Shown one piece after another: positions 1-9,366 of a stretch of 53,860 bases of DNA. The stretch is from Streptomyces niphimycinicus. Its GTDB lineage: Bacteria > Actinomycetota > Actinomycetes > Streptomycetales > Streptomycetaceae. The notes under the pieces are model-generated. The model was not told where the DNA came from and searched no databases. It was given only the letters and a program-made list of their open reading frames with translations. Location of the stretch: positions 1 through 53,860 of the forward strand of contig NZ_JAHLEM010000057.1 of NCBI RefSeq assembly GCF_018883605.1, read 5' to 3'. Both the position numbers and the translations under genes were made by a program. Position 1 is the stretch's first letter, and each line of letters starts with the position of its first letter.

Positions 1-960
1 CCGGCGGGCGCCACCCCCGCCGCGGGAACGGCCGCCCCCGCCGCCTCCGCCGCTCCGCCCGCGGGTGGCCAGGCGCAGTCCGGCCCGGTGAAGGCGGACT
101 TCGTGGACATCCGCAGGGTGCGGCCGAACGTCAAGAACCCCCGTACGCGGGCCAACGCCTCCCGCGGCACCTTCTCATCGCGCTGTGGCCGCAACCAGAA
201 CAAGCACTTCAACTCGGACAACGTGATCGTCGCCCCCGGCGTGAGCAACGGCGCCCACCATATGCACGACTACGTCGGCAACCGCGACACCGACGCCTTC
301 TCCACCAACGACGGCCTCGCCGCCGCCGGGACCACCTGCACCAACGGTGACCGCTCCACCCACTACTGGCCGGTGCTGCGACAGCAGGACGGGACGAAGG
401 AGGCCGACGCCGACCAGCCCGGCGGCGGCACCGAGGGCAATGTGGGGCGGATCCTGCGCCCGGAGACCGCGTCCATCAGCTTCCGTGGCAGCGCGGTGGC
501 CAAGGTCGTCGAGATGCCCAAGTTCCTGCGCATCATCACCGGCGACGCCAAGGCGTTCACCAACGGCACGGCCAACGCCAACGCCTCCTGGAGCTGCACC
601 GGATTCGAGAACCGGCAGCTCAAGGACAAGTACCCGCTCTGCCCGAAGGGCAGCAAGGTGGTTCGTACGTTCAAGTTCCAGAGCTGCTGGGACGGCAAGA
701 ACGCCGACAGCGCGAACCACCGCACCCATGTGGCCTTCGCGGACGCCAAGGGCGCGTGCGCCAAGGGGTTCAAGGCCATCCCGCAGCTCGTCCAGCGGAT
801 CACCTACAAGGTCGCGCCCGGCTCGCTCTTCGCCGTCGACAGCTTCCCCGAGCAGTTGCACAAGCCGGTGACCGACCACGGCGACTTCATCAACGTGATG
901 TCCAACTCGCTGATGAAGAAGGCAGTGAAGTGCATCAACACCGGCCGTAAGTGCGGCTGA
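1..960 (+). CDS. DUF1996 secreted protein, 5' end outside the window
   Basis: The reading frame is open from base 1, so the true start and any signal peptide lie upstream. The visible part begins with a Pro/Ala/Gly-rich linker (about 30 residues) followed by a globular region of about 290 residues. That region has the features of the DUF1996 family: an early GTFSSRC segment, a run with paired histidines (HHMHDYVGN), several spaced cysteines that could form disulfides, and a late HRTHVAFAD segment. DUF1996 proteins are secreted or cell-surface proteins of unknown activity, often attached to other modules. The gene ends in front of a perfect 18-bp hairpin. Family assignment is from recognised motifs; function is unknown. 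Confidence 0.8.
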   Translation, partial: PAGATPAAGTAAPAASAAPPAGGQAQSGPVKADFVDIRRVRPNVKNPRTRANASRGTFSSRCGRNQNKHFNSDNVIVAPGVSNGAHHMHDYVGNRDTDAFSTNDGLAAAGTTCTNGDRSTHYWPVLRQQDGTKEADADQPGGGTEGNVGRILRPETASISFRGSAVAKVVEMPKFLRIITGDAKAFTNGTANANASWSCTGFENRQLKDKYPLCPKGSKVVRTFKFQSCWDGKNADSANHRTHVAFADAKGACAKGFKAIPQLVQRITYKVAPGSLFAVDSFPEQLHKPVTDHGDFINVMSNSLMKKAVKCINTGRKCG

Positions 961-977
961 CCGCCGCCCCTACGGCC

Positions 978-1013
978 GGTGCCCCGGCCGGATGGCCATC
1001 CGGCCGGGGCACC
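978..1013. terminator. Bidirectional hairpin terminator
   Basis: A perfect 18-bp inverted repeat (GGTGCCCCGGCCGGATGG and its complement) with no spacer lies between two convergent genes ending at 960 (+) and 1056 (-). It has no long U-tract on either strand, as is usual for Streptomyces terminators. Confidence 0.75.
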
Positions 1014-1055
1014 ACCCGCGGGAAAAGCGGGCCGTGGATCAGCAATGCGATGTGA

Positions 1056-1997
1056 TCAGTCCTGCGGTGTGCCCTTGGGCAACTGACGCCAGGTCACCTT
1101 GGTGTGGGACCGGAAGGCCCAGTCGAGCATCTTCTTCGCGTCCGGATACCGCTTGGGAGCGTTGAGGATCACGCCCACGACGGTGCGTCCGTCACGCTTC
1201 GCGGCGAAGACGAGACACCTGCCGGGCGCGGTGCCGGTGCCCGTCTTGATGCCGATCGCGCCGCTGTACGAGCCCAGCAGCCGGTTGGTGTTGTTCCAGT
1301 AGTACGACCTGGTCCTGCCGTTGGCGGCCGGGGCCTTCTGGATGGTGTCGACCGACTTGACCACCGTGCCGAGGGTGGCGTTGCCCAGCGCGTGCCTGGC
1401 CAGCTTGGCCATGTCGCGGGGCGTGGTGTAGTTCTGTCCGCCCTGCGAGATGCCGTCGAAGGTGTCGTAGTGGGATTTGGTCATCCCCAGCGCGGACGCC
1501 TTCTTGTTCATCTGCGCGATGAACGACTTGGTGCGCTTGGCGGTGGTGTCACCGGTGCCGAACGTGTCCGCGAGCGCCATGGCCGCGTCACAGCCGGACG
1601 GCAGCAGCAGGCCGTACAGCAACTGTTTGACGGTGAGCTTGTCCCCCTTCTTCAGGTCCGCCTTGCTGCCGCCCACGCGGGCGGTGTAGTCGATGTACGA
1701 CTGCTTGACGGTGACCTTCTTGCCGAGATCGAGCCCCCGGGTGTCGAGCACCACGACGGCCGTCATGAGCTTGGTGGTGCTCGCCATCGGCCGCTTGGTG
1801 TCGGCCGCCTTGGCCCAGAGCTGCTTGTTGGTGTTGTTGTCCAGCAGATACGCGCCCTTGGCGCTGACCCCCGACGGGCCGCTCCTGGCCTCGGTGGCCT
1901 GGGCCGCGTTCGCCGGTACGGCGACCGTCAAGGCCGCCGCCGAGGCGATGACCGCCGTCCCCAGGCGGCGCATCGCCTTACCCCCACGTCTTTCCAT
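1056..1997 (-). CDS. D-alanyl-D-alanine carboxypeptidase (peptidase S11, DacA-type)
   Basis: This is a secreted penicillin-binding enzyme of 313 residues that trims the terminal D-Ala of peptidoglycan stem peptides outside the membrane. Residues 1-32 form a signal peptide with arginines, a hydrophobic stretch and an AxA cleavage site near NAA. The catalytic motifs are in order: SxxK at S73-K76 (STTK), an SxN-equivalent at 134-136 that reads SGC instead of SGN, and KTG at 251-253. An ATG 18 codons upstream is possible, but the start at 1997 is preceded by GGAGGG and puts the signal peptide at the N-terminus. The SGC variant should be compared with other actinomycete members before it is called unusual. 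Confidence 0.88.
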   Translation of the reverse strand: MERRGGKAMRRLGTAVIASAAALTVAVPANAAQATEARSGPSGVSAKGAYLLDNNTNKQLWAKAADTKRPMASTTKLMTAVVVLDTRGLDLGKKVTVKQSYIDYTARVGGSKADLKKGDKLTVKQLLYGLLLPSGCDAAMALADTFGTGDTTAKRTKSFIAQMNKKASALGMTKSHYDTFDGISQGGQNYTTPRDMAKLARHALGNATLGTVVKSVDTIQKAPAANGRTRSYYWNNTNRLLGSYSGAIGIKTGTGTAPGRCLVFAAKRDGRTVVGVILNAPKRYPDAKKMLDWAFRSHTKVTWRQLPKGTPQD

Positions 1998-2063
1998 ACG
2001 CCCTCCGTCTCTCCTACGACATGCCCATGAATATCCGGGCATGCGACGCATGGTCTCACGGCC

Positions 2064-2744
2064 TCAACCCTGCGCCGCGACCCACTCGTAGGCCCGCTCG
2101 GCGTCGAACTCCGGCTGCCCGCCCCGGAAGAGCAGCCCGGCGGAGGCGAACGGCTCACCGTCCGGCGACGGCCCGGCCACATACGGCACGGCGATACAGT
2201 CCATCCCGGCCCGCCGCGCCGCCTCCACCCCCGGACCGGCGTCCTCGACCACCACACACCGCCCCGGACCGACGGACAGCAGCCGCGCGGCGGCCAGAAA
2301 CACATCCGGCTCCGGCTTGCCCCGGCCGACATCCTCCGCGGACACATACACCGGCAGCAGCGCGTCCAGCCCGGTGGCCTTGAGCGCCGTCTCGATCGCC
2401 GAACGCGACGAACCGGAGGCGACGGCCAACGGATGCCCGCCGGCCCTCAGCCGCTCCACGAACGCCCGCATCGCGGGAAACGCCTCGGTCGCCGCGGCCA
2501 GCTCCAGATAGTGCCGGTTCTTGACGGCGAGCAACTCCTCCACGGGCGCCCCGATGCGATACCGGTCCCGCAGCGTCTCCAGGGTCTCCCGGGTGCCGAT
2601 CCCGATGAACTGAGCGTGCTCCTCCCACGTGAAGCCGCTGACCCCGTACCGCTCGAGGGTCCGCCGCCCCGCCTCGTAGTAGAGGGGCTCGCTGTCCACG
2701 AGAGTGCCGTCCAGATCGAAGATCACGGCGGGCATGGTGTTCAT
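2064..2744 (-). CDS. HAD-superfamily phosphatase (beta-phosphoglucomutase/phosphatase subgroup)
   Basis: A 226-residue cytosolic HAD hydrolase. Motif I is DLDGTLVDSEP (nucleophile D10, acid/base D12). An alpha-helical cap follows (about 20-85), then motif II in the VASGSSRS segment, motif III lysine in GKPEPDVF and motif IV in VVVEDAGPG. The DLDGT...SEP pattern is typical of the sugar-phosphate or glycolate phosphatase branch; the substrate cannot be told from sequence. It lies just upstream of the carboxypeptidase on the same strand with a 66-bp gap and could be cotranscribed. Confidence 0.85.
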   Translation of the reverse strand: MNTMPAVIFDLDGTLVDSEPLYYEAGRRTLERYGVSGFTWEEHAQFIGIGTRETLETLRDRYRIGAPVEELLAVKNRHYLELAAATEAFPAMRAFVERLRAGGHPLAVASGSSRSAIETALKATGLDALLPVYVSAEDVGRGKPEPDVFLAAARLLSVGPGRCVVVEDAGPGVEAARRAGMDCIAVPYVAGPSPDGEPFASAGLLFRGGQPEFDAERAYEWVAAQG

Positions 2745-2896
2745 GGGGACAGCATGCCAAGAGTTCGGCCCGGTGCTCGCGGGGGAGCCTCCGGTGCCCG
2801 GCGTGGGAGGGAGATGACGGCGTGTTGGTCTAGACCGCTCTGTTACCGTCGGCGCCGAGCGGATAACGGAACCGGAGTCGGCGGAAGGGCAGTGCG

Positions 2897-3931
2897 GTGG
2901 GCGCGAGTGGGAGCGGGCTGCGGGCGTATATCGGGTCGTTCACTTTGGCGGGCGGGGCCGGGATCACCGTCGCGGATGTCGACGACGGGACCGGCGCGCT
3001 GCGGATCCGGAACTCCACGGATGCGGTCGTCAACCCGTCCTATCTGGTGCTCGCCCCCGGCGGGCGCGTGCTGTACGCGGTGAGCGAGACCGAGGACGGG
3101 GCGGCCGCCGCGCTGGATGTCACACAGGATCCGCCCGCGCTGCTCGGGGAGCCCGTGCCGGTGCGGGGTGCGGGGCCCACCCATCTCGCGCTCGCGGGCG
3201 GGCGGCTGCTGACTGCCAACTACGGTTCCGGCAGCGTCAGCGCGCTGGCGGTGCTGGCGGACGGCCGGCTCGGGGAGCCGGTGGCCGTGTCGCGGCACGA
3301 GGGCAGTGGACCGGATCCGGAGCGGCAGGAGGGGCCGCATGCCCATGCGGTGGCGCCCGATCCGTCGGGGGGCTGGCTGCTCGCCGTCGACCTGGGGATC
3401 GACGCGGTCCAGGTGTACGCGCTGCCCGGGCCGCGTCCGCACCACGAGGTCCGGCTGCGCCCGGGGAGCGGCCCGCGCCATCTCGCGTTCCATCCGCGTG
3501 GCGACCGCGTGTACGTCATCAACGAACTCGATCCGACGATCACGGCCTGCCGCTGGGACGCGGCGTCCGGCGTGCTCGAACCGCTGGGCGAGACGCCGCT
3601 GGTCCCCGAGGGTACGGATGTCGAGTGCTATCCCGCCGAGGCCGTGGTCTCCGGGGACGGCCGCTTCGTATGGGCCGCCACCCGCGGCCACGACAGCATC
3701 GCCACGCTCGCCCTCGACGCACCCGGCGACCGGATGGAGCTGGTCACCACCACGTCCTGTGGCGGCCACTGGCCCCGCGATCTGACGCTCGACCCGTCGG
3801 GCCGTCGGCTCTATGTGTCCAATGAGCGCTCGGGCGATGTCACCTGGTTCGACGTCGACCCCTCGACGGGGGTGCCGCGTCGTGGTGGTTCGGTCCCGGC
3901 CCCGGCGGCGTCCTGCGTGGTCTTCGGCTGA
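2897..3931 (+). CDS. Lactonase-family beta-propeller (6-phosphogluconolactonase-like)
   Basis: A 344-residue protein beginning at a GTG. It consists of repeated blade units with recurrent VLAPGGRVLYAV, HLAFHPRGDRVYV and LTLDPSGRRLYVSN strands, which is the pattern of the seven-bladed lactonase family (YbhE/Pgl-type, PF10282). Such proteins hydrolyse 6-phosphogluconolactone in some bacteria, but many members have other or unknown lactone substrates. The HAHAV and GPRHLAFHP segments match the histidine-containing loops typical of the family. No signal peptide is visible, so it is probably cytosolic. It is divergent from the HAD gene at 2744 and ends before a strong terminator. Confidence 0.82.
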   Translation: MGASGSGLRAYIGSFTLAGGAGITVADVDDGTGALRIRNSTDAVVNPSYLVLAPGGRVLYAVSETEDGAAAALDVTQDPPALLGEPVPVRGAGPTHLALAGGRLLTANYGSGSVSALAVLADGRLGEPVAVSRHEGSGPDPERQEGPHAHAVAPDPSGGWLLAVDLGIDAVQVYALPGPRPHHEVRLRPGSGPRHLAFHPRGDRVYVINELDPTITACRWDAASGVLEPLGETPLVPEGTDVECYPAEAVVSGDGRFVWAATRGHDSIATLALDAPGDRMELVTTTSCGGHWPRDLTLDPSGRRLYVSNERSGDVTWFDVDPSTGVPRRGGSVPAPAASCVVFG

Positions 3932-3967
3932 CGTCGCCGGGCGGACAGGGGCCCCTTGGATACGAGC

Positions 3968-3996
3968 GGGGCGGTGACCTCGACGGTCACCGCCCC
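3968..3996. terminator. Bidirectional hairpin terminator
   Basis: A 12-bp perfect stem (GGGGCGGTGACC with its complement, 5-nt loop) is followed on the + strand by CCGCTTT. It lies between convergent genes ending at 3931 and 4032. Confidence 0.8.
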
Positions 3997-4031
3997 CCGC
4001 TTTCTCGTGCGTCGCTCCGTCGTGCGTTGTG

Positions 4032-5030
4032 TCAGCGCATCGCCGGCGACACCTGCTGAAGCGTGATGCCCAGCGCCGCCGCGTACTTCGACAGCACCAG
4101 CTTGCCCACGGCCGGGTAGTCGCCCAGCGCCTCGGCCGCCGCGCAGCCCGCCTCCTCGGCGGCCGCCGTGATCAGCTCGGCGGATACCTCCGGGCCGATG
4201 AGATACGGCGCGAGGGCGAGCCGGGCGGAGCCTGCCGAGCGCAACTGCTCGGCGACGCGGAGGACGGCCCCGTCCACGTCCAGCGCGGCCGCCATCACCG
4301 GCACCGCGAGGCGCGCGGAGAGCAGCATGCCGGTGATGCCACCGGCCTGGGCCGCCTCCTCACCGCCGACCGTGGCCAGGATGATGCCGTCCGCGGCCGT
4401 CGCGACCGTGAAGAGACGGGCGCGGTCGGCGCGGGCCAGGCCCGCCTCCGACAGCCGCACGTGCAGGGCCTCGGCGAGCAGCGGATGGGGGCCGAGGACG
4501 TCGGTGAGTTCGGCCGCCGAGCCGCTGCTCATCACGGCCTGGCGTATCCGGCGCAACTGTGCGCTGTCCGGGCCCGCGAGCAGCGGGACCACGACGGCCG
4601 CGGGACCGTCCGTGGGGACCGTGGGGACGAGCGGGACCTCGTCGACGACCTCGCCCGCGGCCTCGGCCGCGGCGATCGCCTCCGCCGCCTCGTCGGCGAG
4701 GGCCTTGGCGGCCTCGGCCGCCTGCCGCAGACGCTCGGGGTTCTCCTGGGCGGCGCGCGTGAGCACGGCCTCGAGCTGCGGGTACTCCTGTCCGTCCCCG
4801 TCCAGGAAACCGATCTGAGCGTCGAGCCCCGGCATCTCGGAGCGGGCGATGCTCACCAGGTCCTCGGCAAGGCGCCGGGCACCGTCGCTCGGGGCACCCG
4901 GGACGGCCAGCACCAGCGGAGGCGCGCCGAGAGGCGCGGCGGCGGCCTCCGGTCGGCGGTGCCGTCCGGGCTGGCGGGGACGCGGCATTCGTACAGGCAG
5001 GCCGGACGCGGGCCCTGTGGGGGAGCTCAT
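4032..5030 (-). CDS. CbiX-type sirohydrochlorin chelatase-like protein
   Basis: About 332 residues from the ATG at 5030. The open frame extends 55 codons upstream, but that stretch does not look like protein and the MSSPTGPAS start fits the family better. After a Pro/Arg-rich N-terminus come LVLAVPGAPSDGA and two CbiX-like half-domains, each with an LxLAVPG or VVPLLAGP strand. They are linked by an Ala/Glu-rich helical insert. CbiX family enzymes insert Co2+ or Fe2+ into sirohydrochlorin in cobalamin or siroheme synthesis. Classical metal-binding histidines are poorly represented; a candidate sits in LGPHPLLAEAL. The role is therefore tentative. No clear ribosome binding site precedes the chosen start. 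Confidence 0.6.
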   Translation of the reverse strand: MSSPTGPASGLPVRMPRPRQPGRHRRPEAAAAPLGAPPLVLAVPGAPSDGARRLAEDLVSIARSEMPGLDAQIGFLDGDGQEYPQLEAVLTRAAQENPERLRQAAEAAKALADEAAEAIAAAEAAGEVVDEVPLVPTVPTDGPAAVVVPLLAGPDSAQLRRIRQAVMSSGSAAELTDVLGPHPLLAEALHVRLSEAGLARADRARLFTVATAADGIILATVGGEEAAQAGGITGMLLSARLAVPVMAAALDVDGAVLRVAEQLRSAGSARLALAPYLIGPEVSAELITAAAEEAGCAAAEALGDYPAVGKLVLSKYAAALGITLQQVSPAMR

Positions 5031-5250
5031 GGCGCCGCATGTTAGTCGCTCGATGGGCTCGGCTGTTCGGGAGGGTGGGACTGGGGGCATCTGCCCCATT
5101 TTGTCGACTGGTGTTGTGTGGTGATGTGCGCTCAGCGGCCATACTTGCTCGAAGAATCGACCATGTGTCCGGAATTGCCGGTCATGGGATCCCATACTGG
5201 GCGCGCATATGGGATACCCATGCTGGAAGCCCTTCGTCGCGGCCGCACGG

Positions 5251-5300
5251 GGCGGCGCTCAGACGATCGTCGTGCCCGCACTGGGCGGCGCTCAGACGAT
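5251..5300. repeat. Direct repeat duplicating the 3' end of the neighbouring gene
   Basis: A 17-bp identical unit (GGCGGCGCTCAGACGAT) occurs at 5251-5267 and 5284-5300; with one mismatch the similarity extends to about 24 bp. The right copy contains the last codons and stop of the minus-strand kinase-like gene. The 220 bases between this repeat and the chelatase start hold no other recognisable feature. Confidence 0.7.
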
Positions 5301-6491
5301 GCTGAGCAGCGCAGGGTCCCGGGGCAGCCGCAGTCCGTCCGCCGCCAGCGCCGCCGCGACACACAGCGCCCCGTCCAGCGGATCCCCGGCCGCCTCCGTG
5401 ACCCGGACCCCGGGCAGCCGCGCCGCCAGCTCCTCGCGTACGGGCGTCAGCAGCGGCGCGCCCATGCGGAACAGCCCGCCGGTGAGCGCCACCTCGCTCG
5501 GCTCAAGCCGGGGGCAGACCGCCTCCGCGGCCTCGGCGATATGGCGGGCGGCCGCCCGCAGAATCGCCTCCGCGACCGGATCCTCCCCGGCGCACCGGCC
5601 CACTTCGGGAGCGAACGAGGCCAGGGCGGCGGGGCGGTCGGGGCGCGGGTACAACTGCCCCGGCAGCTCGGTCGCGGGGCCGAACACGGCCTCCAGACGG
5701 GCCAGCAGCGGCTTCGAGCCGCCCGCGCGCCCGTCGTACGCGCGCATGGCCGCCTCCAGGCCCGCCCGGCCGATCCACGCACCGCCGCCGCAGTCGCCCA
5801 GCAGATGGCCCCAGCCGTCGGCGCGCCGCCAGCCGCCGGTGGCCCAGCGAGTGTCGCCGCCCGTGGCCGTGGTGCCTGTGGCCGTCGCGTCCGTAGCCGC
5901 CGCGTCAGTACCGGATGTGCCGCCCGTGCCGGATGCACCGCCCGTTTCGGATTCGCCATACGTACCGCCCAGCCCGCCGACAAAGCCCTCGGGCACCGCG
6001 CCCAGCGCGATCAGGCCCGTCCCCGCCGCGACCACCGCGCCTGGACGCTGTCCCAGCGCTCCGGCGTAGGCGGTCACCGCGTCGGCCGCCAGGGCGAGTC
6101 GCCGTACGCCGAAGGCGTCTGCCAGCGCGTCCGGAAGCTTGGCGCGCAGATCGTCGCCGAGTGTGGCCATGCCCGCCGCGCCGACACAGACCGCGCCGAG
6201 GCGCCGGGCACCGGCCTCGCGCAGCAGCTCCCGGGCCGCGGGCAGGACCCGCGCCAGCAGGCTCTCCGCGTCGATGCCCCGGTCGCCGACGGTGGCGGGC
6301 GTGGCCGAGGACCAGGTCAGTGGCGGGGACCAAGTCGGTGACGAGGACCAGGCCGGTGGCTGCTCCGCGGAGCAGCCGGGGGGATCGGCGCGTGCCACCG
6401 CCACCCGTACGCCGGAACCGCCCGAATCGATCCCGAGCACATGCGTCACCGCATCGTCGGGCATGGCATCGTCGGGCACCGTGTCGCCCAC
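5292..6491 (-). CDS. BadF/BadG-type ATPase, N-acetylglucosamine-kinase-like
   Basis: A 399-residue member of the ASKHA (actin-like ATPase) fold. The phosphate-1 loop is VLGIDSGGSGVRVAV near residues 18-32. Later segments GAVVAAGTGLIALG, WGHLLGDCGGGAWIGR and VALTGGLFRMG match phosphate-2 and adenosine loops of the BadF/BadG/BcrA/BcrD family as found in N-acetylglucosamine and glucosamine kinases. An insert at about 165-205 is rich in Gly, Ala, Thr and Ser and looks low-complexity. The start is ambiguous between GTG at 6491 and ATG at 6464; neither has a strong ribosome binding site. It starts 5 bp from the end of the upstream scramblase-like gene, so the two may be coupled. Cytosolic sugar phosphorylation is the likely role. 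Confidence 0.78.
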   Translation of the reverse strand: MGDTVPDDAMPDDAVTHVLGIDSGGSGVRVAVARADPPGCSAEQPPAWSSSPTWSPPLTWSSATPATVGDRGIDAESLLARVLPAARELLREAGARRLGAVCVGAAGMATLGDDLRAKLPDALADAFGVRRLALAADAVTAYAGALGQRPGAVVAAGTGLIALGAVPEGFVGGLGGTYGESETGGASGTGGTSGTDAAATDATATGTTATGGDTRWATGGWRRADGWGHLLGDCGGGAWIGRAGLEAAMRAYDGRAGGSKPLLARLEAVFGPATELPGQLYPRPDRPAALASFAPEVGRCAGEDPVAEAILRAAARHIAEAAEAVCPRLEPSEVALTGGLFRMGAPLLTPVREELAARLPGVRVTEAAGDPLDGALCVAAALAADGLRLPRDPALLSIV

Positions 6492-6495
6492 CGGC

Positions 6496-7317
6496 TCAGC
6501 CGAATCCGCGCGAGTCCTGCTTGAGCGCGGTGTCCACGGTCAGGGCCGTGGCGATCACCAGGCTCAGCAGCGGATCGGGCAACTGGCGGTGGATTTGCAG
6601 CACATAGTTGTCCGCCGTCGTGAACATCGTCTTCGCCAGGCCCTCCCAGGTCTTGGTGATCCGGGCGACCTCGCTGTCCGCGTGGTCGACGATGGCGAAG
6701 TTCCAGGCCCGCCAGTTCTCCGCCTTGATGGCGCCGACCTGCTGGCCGTTGACGTGCATACCGAAATTGATCTTGCCGATGACGTTCTGCTGGACGATCT
6801 CGCCCACCGGCTGTCCGTCCGGGCGGGTCACCACGACCTTGGACTTGATGAACTTCGCGGGCCGGGTGAGCACCAGATGCGGCTGCCCGTTGGCGTCGCG
6901 GATCTCCAGCTTGTGCGTCATGAACTGGTCGAGGCTCGAGACGAACCGCGCGACCTTCTTCAGCGCGCTCTGGCCGACCTGGACCACCGAACCGAGAGTG
7001 CGCCCCTGCTGGTCGAAGACGCTGTACTCATTGGTGAGCTCGATCAGCTTGGCCTTCTGGTTCACCACCAGCACCGGTTCGGTGAACAGCGTGCCGCCGC
7101 CACCCATCGTGGGCCCCACATGCGCCTGCTGCCGCACCTGGTGCTGGACCCTGGCGGGGTTGGGGTTGGGCGGGGCGGCCTGCGTCGGAACGGCCTGGCC
7201 GGGCTGGCCCTGGTGCGTATGCGCGGTCCACTGGGCACCGTCCCACCAGCGCAACTGGTTCGGCGTCCCCTGGGGGTCCGCGTACCACCCCGCAGGGGTG
7301 TTCGGATGTGATGTCAT
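6496..7317 (-). CDS. DUF2510 plus scramblase/LURP-one-related protein
   Basis: A 273-residue protein with two parts. Residues about 5-35 (PAGWYADPQGTPNQLRWWDG) form a DUF2510 domain, a short WW-like module common in actinobacterial membrane-associated proteins. A Gln/Pro-rich linker follows. Residues about 75-260 resemble the phospholipid scramblase/Tubby-like (LURP-one-related) beta-barrel, with the FTEPVLVVNQKAKLIELTNEY opening shortened here to its key feature of paired strands, then repeated G-x-V strands and a C-terminal hydrophobic helix (LSLVIATALTVDTAL). The bacterial role is not established. It overlaps or nearly touches the kinase-like gene downstream. Confidence 0.75.
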   Translation of the reverse strand: MTSHPNTPAGWYADPQGTPNQLRWWDGAQWTAHTHQGQPGQAVPTQAAPPNPNPARVQHQVRQQAHVGPTMGGGGTLFTEPVLVVNQKAKLIELTNEYSVFDQQGRTLGSVVQVGQSALKKVARFVSSLDQFMTHKLEIRDANGQPHLVLTRPAKFIKSKVVVTRPDGQPVGEIVQQNVIGKINFGMHVNGQQVGAIKAENWRAWNFAIVDHADSEVARITKTWEGLAKTMFTTADNYVLQIHRQLPDPLLSLVIATALTVDTALKQDSRGFG

Positions 7318-7356
7318 GGCGGGCAGACTACCTCTCGCCCACCTGGAACGATGGGG

Positions 7357-8034
7357 TCAGCGAAGGCGCCAGTCGACGGGTTGGGCCCCCTGCTGTACGA
7401 GCAGGTCGTTGGCGCGGCTGAACGGACGTGAGCCGAAGAACCCCCGATCGGCGGACATGGGGGAGGGGTGCGCGGACTCGACCGCCGGAAGGCTGCCGAG
7501 CAGCGGCCGTACGTTGCGGGCGTCGCGGCCCCACAGGATGGACACCAGCGGGCGGCCGCGCCCGGCCAGCGCCCGGATGGCCTGTTCGGTGACGTCCTCC
7601 CAGCCCTTGCCGCGGTGGGCGGCGGGCCGGCGCGGGGCCGTGGTGAGCGCCTTGTTGAGCAGCAGGACGCCCTGCTGGGTCCAGGGCGTCAGATCGCCGT
7701 TGGACGGGCGCGGCAGACCGAGGTCGGTGTGCAGTTCGCGGTAGATGTTCTCCAGGCTGCCGGGAAGCGGCCGGACCTCGGGCGCCACCGAGAAGCTGAG
7801 CCCCACCGCGTGTCCGGGCGTCGGATACGGATCCTGACCGACGATCAGCACCTTCACCTCGTCGAAGGGCTGCTGGAAGGCGCGCAGCACATTCGGCCCG
7901 GCGGGCAGATAGGTACGGCCTGCCGCGATCTCGGCCCGCAGGAAGTCGCCCATCGCCGCGATGCGTTCCCCGACGGGCTCAAGTGCCTTGGCCCAGCCCG
8001 CTTCCACAATTTCATTCAAGGGTCGTGCTGCCAC
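7357..8034 (-). CDS. ung: Uracil-DNA glycosylase, family 1
   Basis: A 225-residue base-excision repair enzyme that removes uracil from DNA. Motif 1 is [17 protein letters not shown], with the water-activating aspartate at D68; actinomycete enzymes often carry Pro where E. coli Ung has His after the Tyr. The uracil-binding motif LLLNKALTT follows, and the DNA-intercalation motif HPSPMS starts at H189. Length matches the family. The start [14 protein letters not shown] is the natural N-terminus. It stands alone, facing the same way as its neighbours. Confidence 0.93.
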   Translation of the reverse strand: MAARPLNEIVEAGWAKALEPVGERIAAMGDFLRAEIAAGRTYLPAGPNVLRAFQQPFDEVKVLIVGQDPYPTPGHAVGLSFSVAPEVRPLPGSLENIYRELHTDLGLPRPSNGDLTPWTQQGVLLLNKALTTAPRRPAAHRGKGWEDVTEQAIRALAGRGRPLVSILWGRDARNVRPLLGSLPAVESAHPSPMSADRGFFGSRPFSRANDLLVQQGAQPVDWRLR

Positions 8035-8079
8035 ACCGCGTCACTCTAGTGGCTCAGCGGGTGGCCGTGTGCCGCCTCG

Positions 8080-8121
8080 CGATCACTCTCGGCCGATCAC
8101 TCCCAGCCGATCACTCTCGGC
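8080..8121. repeat. 14-bp tandem repeat
   Basis: Three head-to-tail copies of a unit CGATCACTCTCGGC (the middle copy differs at two positions), with degenerate copies running on to about 8154 into the 3' end of the BNR-repeat gene. It fills the gap between that gene and ung. Confidence 0.75.
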
Positions 8122-8142
8122 CGATCCCGCTCACGATCAAGC

Positions 8143-9231
8143 TCAGCCGATCACGGCGGCCCGGACGCACAGCACATCCGGGAGATGGCGGGCGATCTGC
8201 CGCCAGCTCTCGCCCTCGTCGGCGCTCGCGTACACCTCGCCGTTGCGATTGCCGAGGTAGACCCCGGCCGGGTCGGCGTCATCGGTGCGCAGCGCGTCCC
8301 TCAGCACCACCCCGTAGTGCAGCTCGTCCGGCATCCCGGCGGAGCGCTCCTCCCAGGTGGCGCCCGCGTCCTCGGTGCGGAAGACCCGGCAGCGGTAGCC
8401 CGGGGGGTAGCGGTCCGAGCCGTCGTTGACCGGGAAGACATACGCGACGCCGCCGCGGCGCGGATGGACGGCGATCGCGAAGCCGAAGTCCGCCGGGAGG
8501 TCCTTGCCGATCTCGGCCCAGTGCGCCCCGCCGTCGTCGCTGCGGTACACCCCGCCGTGGTTCTGTAGATAGAGCCGGTCGAGGTCGACCGGGTCCCGGG
8601 CGACCTTGTGGACGCACTGCCCGAACTCCGGGTACTGATCCGGCAGGAAATCCGCCTTGAGTCCGCTGTTGGACGGTGCCCAGCTCTCCCCGCCGTCCGC
8701 GGAGCGGTACACCCCGCCGGAGGACACGGCGACCAGGAGCGCCCGCGGGTCCCTCGGATCGGGGACGACCGTGTGCACGGCCTGCCCGCCGAACCCCTCG
8801 CCCCACTCCGGCCGTTGCGGGTGGTCCCACAGGCCGCGGACGAACGCGAAGGTCTCCCCGCCGTCCGCGGAGCGGAAGAGCGCACCCGGCTGGGTGCCCG
8901 CGTAGACCACCCCCGGCTCGTCGGGCCCGGCGGGCTGGAGCTGCCACACCCGCTCCAGCGAGGTGTCGGTGCCCTCGGGGAACTTCACCGCGGGCTTGGC
9001 GGGCTCGTGCCAACTATCCCCGAGGTCGTCGGAGCGGAAGACCGAGGGGCCCCAGTGCGAGCTGTCCGCTCCGGCCAGCAGTCGGGGGCGGTCGCCCCGG
9101 GTGTCGATGCCGACGGAGTACACCGCCTGCATGGGGAAGTGGGGGCCGGTGAAGTCCCAGCCCCCGCGACCGCCGGGGCGGCCGAGGAAGAGGCCCTTGC
9201 GGGTGCCGACGGCGAGCAGGACATCGTTCAT
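8143..9231 (-). CDS. BNR/sortilin-type beta-propeller protein
   Basis: A 362-residue cytosolic protein without signal peptide or membrane segment. It has several Asp-box-like repeats: SDDLGDSWHE, SADGGETFAF, SADGGESWAP, SDDGGAHWAE, TEDAGATWEE and SADEGESWRQ, each of the form S/T-x-D-x-G-x-T/S-W. These mark a sialidase/Vps10-type propeller. No catalytic residues of true sialidases are evident, so it is usually annotated as a WD40/YVTN/BNR-like repeat protein of unknown function. Its ATG at 9231 is followed upstream by hexamer repeats. Confidence 0.8.
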   Translation of the reverse strand: MNDVLLAVGTRKGLFLGRPGGRGGWDFTGPHFPMQAVYSVGIDTRGDRPRLLAGADSSHWGPSVFRSDDLGDSWHEPAKPAVKFPEGTDTSLERVWQLQPAGPDEPGVVYAGTQPGALFRSADGGETFAFVRGLWDHPQRPEWGEGFGGQAVHTVVPDPRDPRALLVAVSSGGVYRSADGGESWAPSNSGLKADFLPDQYPEFGQCVHKVARDPVDLDRLYLQNHGGVYRSDDGGAHWAEIGKDLPADFGFAIAVHPRRGGVAYVFPVNDGSDRYPPGYRCRVFRTEDAGATWEERSAGMPDELHYGVVLRDALRTDDADPAGVYLGNRNGEVYASADEGESWRQIARHLPDVLCVRAAVIG

Positions 9232-9247
9232 GACGGCTCACTCCTTG

Positions 9248-9280
9248 GGGTGCGGGTGCGGGTGTGGGTGCGGGTGCGGG
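9248..9280. repeat. Hexamer tandem repeat (GGGTGC)n
   Basis: About 5.5 copies of GGGTGC, one reading GGGTGT, in the leader of the BNR-repeat gene. It is a simple-sequence tract and could vary in copy number by slippage. Confidence 0.8.
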
Positions 9281-9366
9281 AAGGCGGGTGTGTCCGTCAT
9301 CACAGAGTCTGCACCCGGCCACCGACAACCGGAGGGAGCGCGTCCGCATTTATTCGAAGGGCTTCG

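Noticed and set aside
8080..8154. CRISPR-like array
   Set aside because: Units are 14 bp, head to tail, without spacers; it is a simple tandem repeat.
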